NCBI GenBank assembly: GCA_964017155.1 | Contig: OZ024856.1 | Span: forward strand, 39,284,409-39,348,408 | Reading direction: 5' to 3' | From: Oasisia sp. SBJ-2009 | Lineage: Eukaryota > Annelida > Polychaeta > Sabellida > Siboglinidae | Length of the DNA stretch: 64,000 nucleotides | Part shown: piece by piece, positions 62,001-64,000 of the stretch | How the letters are laid out: every line of letters starts with the position of its first letter | Position numbering within the stretch: position 1 is the stretch's first letter | The notes under the pieces: model-generated | Seen by the model: only the letters and a program-made list of their open reading frames with translations | Told to the model about the DNA's origin: nothing | The model's database searches: none | Program-made: the position numbers and the translations under genes

Positions 62001-62905
62001 AGTGCTTCAACCTCGTCTATCGCTCGTCTCCGTACCAGGGCATCCTCGTCTTTGCTGATGACTTCAAGTGCTCGGAGGAGGACGTGGTCAAGATGGGGTC
62101 TCCCATCGCCTACGACGCCGCCTCGCGACAACTCGCGAAGAAACTCAGTCTCCTCAAGATCACCAAGGAGGAATATGTCCTCATGAAGGCCATACTACTG
62201 TTTAATCCAGGTAAGCACACCTGACGAAGACTCCATGTGCACTAGCCATTTACCATTGCAAATGAATGATCATTTGGTTAAAAATGTTTTCATTTTGGCC
62301 AAACATTCTGGCTGATAAATAATAAAAAAATCTTTATTAAGTGGTTTGTTATAAAATCTAAATGTGATTTTTTAATCCATATTTAAAATGTACTTTAAAG
62401 ACACCACTGACAAATAAAAAATAATTAATCATAATTTAAAAAATAAAATTATGTTTGTTGTTGCTATAAATCCAAAATTGAAGATCTGGCGATAAGCATA
62501 CAATATAGAAAAATGTTCTGAATAAATTTGGTAGTTGTCTCTGTTTTCATATGAGTGGAGTGTCAAACAGTTTAGTACACATAGCAGCATTTTATGTTTT
62601 TGAAATAGTGAAATATTTAAATATTCTAGTCCCTCACCGATGTGTTGTTTGTTACAGACATGAACGTAGAGAACACTGAGCGTGTGCAGGAGCTCCAAGA
62701 TCGCATCCACGACGCGTTGATCGAGTACGAGCGAGCCCACGGCGTCGCTGCGAGTCAACGGCGCTCGGGCAACCTTCTCCTCGCCTTGCCTCTCCTCATG
62801 CAGGCGAAGATCCTCGCCAAGGAATACTGGTTCGAAGTGAAGAAGAGCGACCGCGTTCCACTTCACAAACTATTGAGCGAAATGCTGGAATACGCACGCT
62901 CGTAA
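49678..62905 (+). CDS. ERR: Estrogen-related receptor copy 2 (complete gene model, 425 aa)
   Basis: Exons 49678-50014, 52043-52159, 52495-52614, 53229-53249, 54890-55051, 61938-62210 and 62658-62905 join to 426 codons including stop, matching the usual ERR length. Order: a Ser/Asp/Glu-rich N-terminal region (1-80), zinc finger 1 (Cys 83, 86, 100, 103; P-box CEACKA 100-105), zinc finger 2 (Cys 119, 125, 135, 138), C-terminal extension (153-167), hinge, and LBD (about 200-425) with Glu240 and Arg281 at the ER ligand-contact equivalents. It should act in the nucleus as a ligand-independent activator on TNAAGGTCA/ERE sites. Compared with copy 1 the C-terminal extension and zinc finger 2 have changed. 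The genes are tandem, head to tail, with stop and start codons about 7 kb apart. Confidence 0.95.
50015..52042 (+). other. Intron of ERR copy 2 (between zinc fingers)
   Basis: 2.0 kb, AT-rich, with nothing recognised; the corresponding copy 1 intron exceeds 18.4 kb. Confidence 0.85.
52043..52159 (+). CDS. ERR: ERR copy 2 exon: second zinc finger
   Basis: 117 nt, acceptor CCGCCAG, donor GTGAGT at 52160, phase 1 both ends. It encodes [20 protein letters not shown] and then [19 protein letters not shown]. Zinc cysteines are intact. Q replaces N and V replaces E relative to copy 1 and to the usual ERR sequence. A 26-bp run over the ACQACRFQK codons is identical between copies, while the flanking codons differ at most synonymous sites. 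Confidence 0.97.
52495..52614 (+). CDS. ERR: ERR copy 2 exon: diverged C-terminal extension
   Basis: 120 nt, acceptor GGTTGTAG, donor GTAAGC at 52615. It encodes [19 protein letters not shown] and a hinge ending MPPHVQ. RGGR is kept, but LDRV has become KDRE, Q has become S and K has become P relative to the canonical [15 protein letters not shown]. The preceding intron is 335 bp and lacks the 45-bp array of copy 1. Confidence 0.96.
52684..52709. promoter_or_regulatory. Four-half-site nuclear-receptor cluster (IR0 plus triple DR1)
   Basis: GGGTCA-TGACCT-G-TGACCA-G-TGACCT: an inverted repeat with no spacer followed by direct repeats with 1-bp spacers, 70 bp after the C-terminal-extension exon of copy 2. 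DR1 is the class bound by RXR, HNF4 and COUP-TF. Binding is inferred only. Confidence 0.45.
53055..53249 (+). other. Candidate alternative (stop-introducing) exon, copy 2
   Basis: Same structure and sequence as 22396-22590. After the exon ending at 52614 it would add the same Arg/Pro-rich tail and stop before the LBD. Another frame in it, starting at the ATG 53059, reads [20 protein letters not shown] and stays open to the donor at 53200. Confidence 0.4.
53229..53249 (+). CDS. ERR: ERR copy 2 hinge microexon (21 nt)
   Basis: Identical to 22570-22590. In copy 2 it gives [19 protein letters not shown] in frame. A strong pyrimidine tract precedes it and GTAGGT follows it. Confidence 0.72.
53307..54889 (+). 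other. Intron of ERR copy 2 (hinge to LBD)
   Basis: About 1.6 kb with no exon seen. A 13-bp AGATAACAAACAT repeat in three copies lies at 54797-54836. Confidence 0.75.
54890..55051 (+). CDS. ERR: ERR copy 2 exon: LBD helices 1-3
   Basis: 162 nt, acceptor CACGTTGCAG, donor GTCAGT at 55052. It encodes [20 protein letters not shown] through [19 protein letters not shown]; Glu240 lies in DRELV. About 140 bp of it are identical to copy 1, including synonymous sites. The first 30 bp differ. Confidence 0.97.
55375..55383 (-). promoter_or_regulatory. ERRE-type site
   Basis: TGACCTTAA; the reverse complement TTAAGGTCA fits TNAAGGTCA. About two such sites per 64 kb are expected by chance. Confidence 0.25.
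56440..56755 (+). mobile_element. Degenerate LINE 3' ORF fragment
   Basis: A frame ending at a TGA near 56752 reads [20 protein letters not shown] then [16 protein letters not shown], the typical C-terminus of CR1/L2-type reverse-transcriptase ORFs. Upstream, [20 protein letters not shown] continues in another frame, so at least one frameshift is present. Only the last part of the element is retained. Confidence 0.7.
56925..57203. repeat. 40-bp minisatellite
   Basis: Seven near-perfect units containing TTTTATTATATAACTCCACC and CTGACAGTGGTTGTCGTGTG; one unit lacks a C. The very low divergence suggests recent expansion. Confidence 0.96.
57674..57740. repeat. GGGGGTGCTGACAGGA short tandem repeat
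   Basis: About four units of 16-17 bp, G-rich on the + strand. Confidence 0.9.
60133..60141 (+). promoter_or_regulatory. ERRE-type site
   Basis: TGAAGGTCA fits the TNAAGGTCA consensus of ERR monomers. Confidence 0.25.
61045..61053 (+). promoter_or_regulatory. Canonical ERRE (TCAAGGTCA)
   Basis: The optimal ERR/SF-1 extended half-site. A TGACCT half-site lies about 12 bp upstream in the opposite orientation. Confidence 0.35.
61373..61468. repeat. 27-bp tandem repeat
   Basis: Three and a half units of TTACTCCAGTCATTACTCAC plus ACTTGTG. Confidence 0.92.
61938..62210 (+). CDS. ERR: ERR copy 2 exon: LBD helices 4-8
   Basis: 273 nt, acceptor GTCCTGCAG, donor GTAAGC at 62211. It encodes [20 protein letters not shown] through [20 protein letters not shown] (Arg281), then [20 protein letters not shown] and ends ILLFNP. 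The 5' half is nearly identical to copy 1. From EEDVVKMG onward synonymous and amino-acid differences are frequent. Confidence 0.97.
62211..62657 (+). other. Last intron of ERR copy 2
   Basis: 447 bp, very AT-rich, nothing in it except the short shared CCTCACCGATGTGT near its end. Confidence 0.85.
62658..62905 (+). CDS. ERR: ERR copy 2 last exon: LBD helices 9-12 with AF-2
   Basis: 248 nt ending in TAA. It begins [20 protein letters not shown] and ends with the activation helix [16 protein letters not shown]. It has four base differences from copy 1, one of them non-synonymous (Q to E in YWFEV). Confidence 0.98.
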
Positions 62906-64000
62906 CACACACCCAGTGCCATCTGGTGTAGAGACATGGAAGCACGCGTCCGGCTCCTCAGACCGTGCGCCGCTTGCAGATGTAATATTAGGAAATTCAC
63001 GAGTCGTTTGGTCGGTCGACTAGAGTTGTGTGACAAGACGGATCATCTGTGAATCTTACGGCTTCTAACTCTAATCCTGACATTGTCTTGCTTAGGAAAT
63101 ATTTATCTGTGATCTGTGTGTGATTTTGCCTGACCGTCATGTTATCTCCAACACATGATATTCTGCAAAAAGCATTCTGCTAGGTAACACGTCACTGACT
63201 TGATATGCACAACTGAAATGTGCCAGCACCATCATGTGAATGTTCAACATTTTAATTAATCAGTCGGATTAGCCAAATCCTTGTTTCGGATGTAATGGAC
63301 GAATGACACACATACACCTGTTATAAACGCATTAGTTTTTTCGCTGGAGGCACCAAGATATCTGTAGAAAATAGAAGATGTTTGTCGATGCTACAGCCTA
63401 CAGGGGCAGCGAAATAGACAACACGTGTTACCATTACTAATGCCTGTGAGGTGTTTTATTTAGATAACAGAAAATGAGAATACAGTTCATTATTATGTAT
63501 TTGGAGCACAATACATTAGTTGTCTGTAGAATAATTTTAGGTCATGAAACATGTACATTGGGTGGGGATGGTACTTAGGACTAATTTAGTGTTGCTTCAT
63601 TGTACCACTAGGTGGCAGTGTTGTATACCATGGACTGTTCAGCTACTTCTCCTCGTTTCATTTTGCATCTCAACCATCTTCACAGCCCTCATTTCATTAG
63701 TTTTGTTCTTCCAATATTTTCATTTGCATAATATCAGTGATGCTATTTACATTATTTCACATTGGATATTTTCCCAACTGGTCTTCATTAATTTGACAGA
63801 ATGATGGTGTTTTATCAGCCTATTTACTTGTCATGCCCTGTCACTTAGCTGTCTCAACAATGTCATTTCAAACATTTACCGTCTCATCTGAACATTGTAG
63901 AATTATGCCCCAATTCAGCATTTTTCAAGGCAGCATATTAGTCTAATGGTTATTTGAAGCACAAATCATAGTTGTCGACATTGTGTAATTGTTAGTGCGA
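62906..64000 (+). other. 3'UTR and downstream region of ERR copy 2
   Basis: The first 110 bp match the copy 1 3'UTR closely (ATGTAATATTAGGAAATTCA), then diverge. No AATAAA is visible to the window end, so the transcript end is unplaced. A CTCF-like motif lies at 63605-63618. Near 63907-63990 there is weak residual similarity to 44238-44330 of copy 1 (GGCAGCAT and GAAGCACAAAT shared in order). Confidence 0.55.
63605..63618 (+). promoter_or_regulatory. CTCF-like motif
   Basis: CCACTAGGTGGCAG, a very close match to the CTCF core, about 700 bp after the copy 2 stop. Confidence 0.45.

Overview
This is a eukaryotic (animal) window dominated by two tandem, same-strand copies of an estrogen-related receptor gene (ERR, nuclear receptor subfamily NR3B), both on the + strand. 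The coding exons read through cleanly with GT-AG introns and matching phases. The receptor sequence, large introns, LINE debris and many micro/minisatellites suit an invertebrate, most likely a lophotrochozoan such as a mollusc or annelid. The species cannot be fixed from sequence alone.

Layout. 1-18431 is intron of copy 1; its first zinc-finger exon lies upstream of the window. This intron holds a 5'-truncated LINE with a long intact reverse-transcriptase ORF (about 7.9-10.15 kb), several satellites, and two abutting perfect estrogen-response-element palindromes (5468-5495). Copy 1 exons follow: zinc finger 2 (18432-18548), DNA-binding-domain C-terminal extension (21463-21594), a 21-nt hinge microexon (22570-22590), and three ligand-binding-domain exons (31934-32095, 40540-40812, 42313-42560). 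About 43-48.2 kb is intergenic. Copy 2 has a probable promoter and 5'UTR exon near 48.3-48.45 kb. Its coding exons are 49678-50014, 52043-52159, 52495-52614, 53229-53249, 54890-55051, 61938-62210 and 62658-62905, giving a complete 425-residue ERR.

The most unusual structures are these. (1) A roughly 2.5-kb, 45-bp minisatellite abuts copy 1 exon 21463. Its unit is a copy of that exon's own 3' splice site plus its first 20 coding bases followed by a GTAAGT donor, so the real exon is the last unit of about 44 decoys. (2) A 324-bp intronic block is identical between the copies except for one base. It contains the hinge microexon and an overlapping longer exon choice that introduces a stop. (3) Identity between the copies is a mosaic (blocks of about 98-100% beside strongly diverged blocks), which points to gene conversion. 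(4) Copy 2 has a diverged C-terminal extension while copy 1 keeps the canonical one. (5) Nuclear-receptor palindromes (ERE, IR0, IR1, DR1) lie inside the introns, suggesting auto- or cross-regulation.

Both proteins should be constitutively active orphan receptors that bind TNAAGGTCA-type and ERE sites and regulate energy metabolism genes, as known for the ERR family. That the two copies differ in DNA-site choice is inference from the residues that changed.
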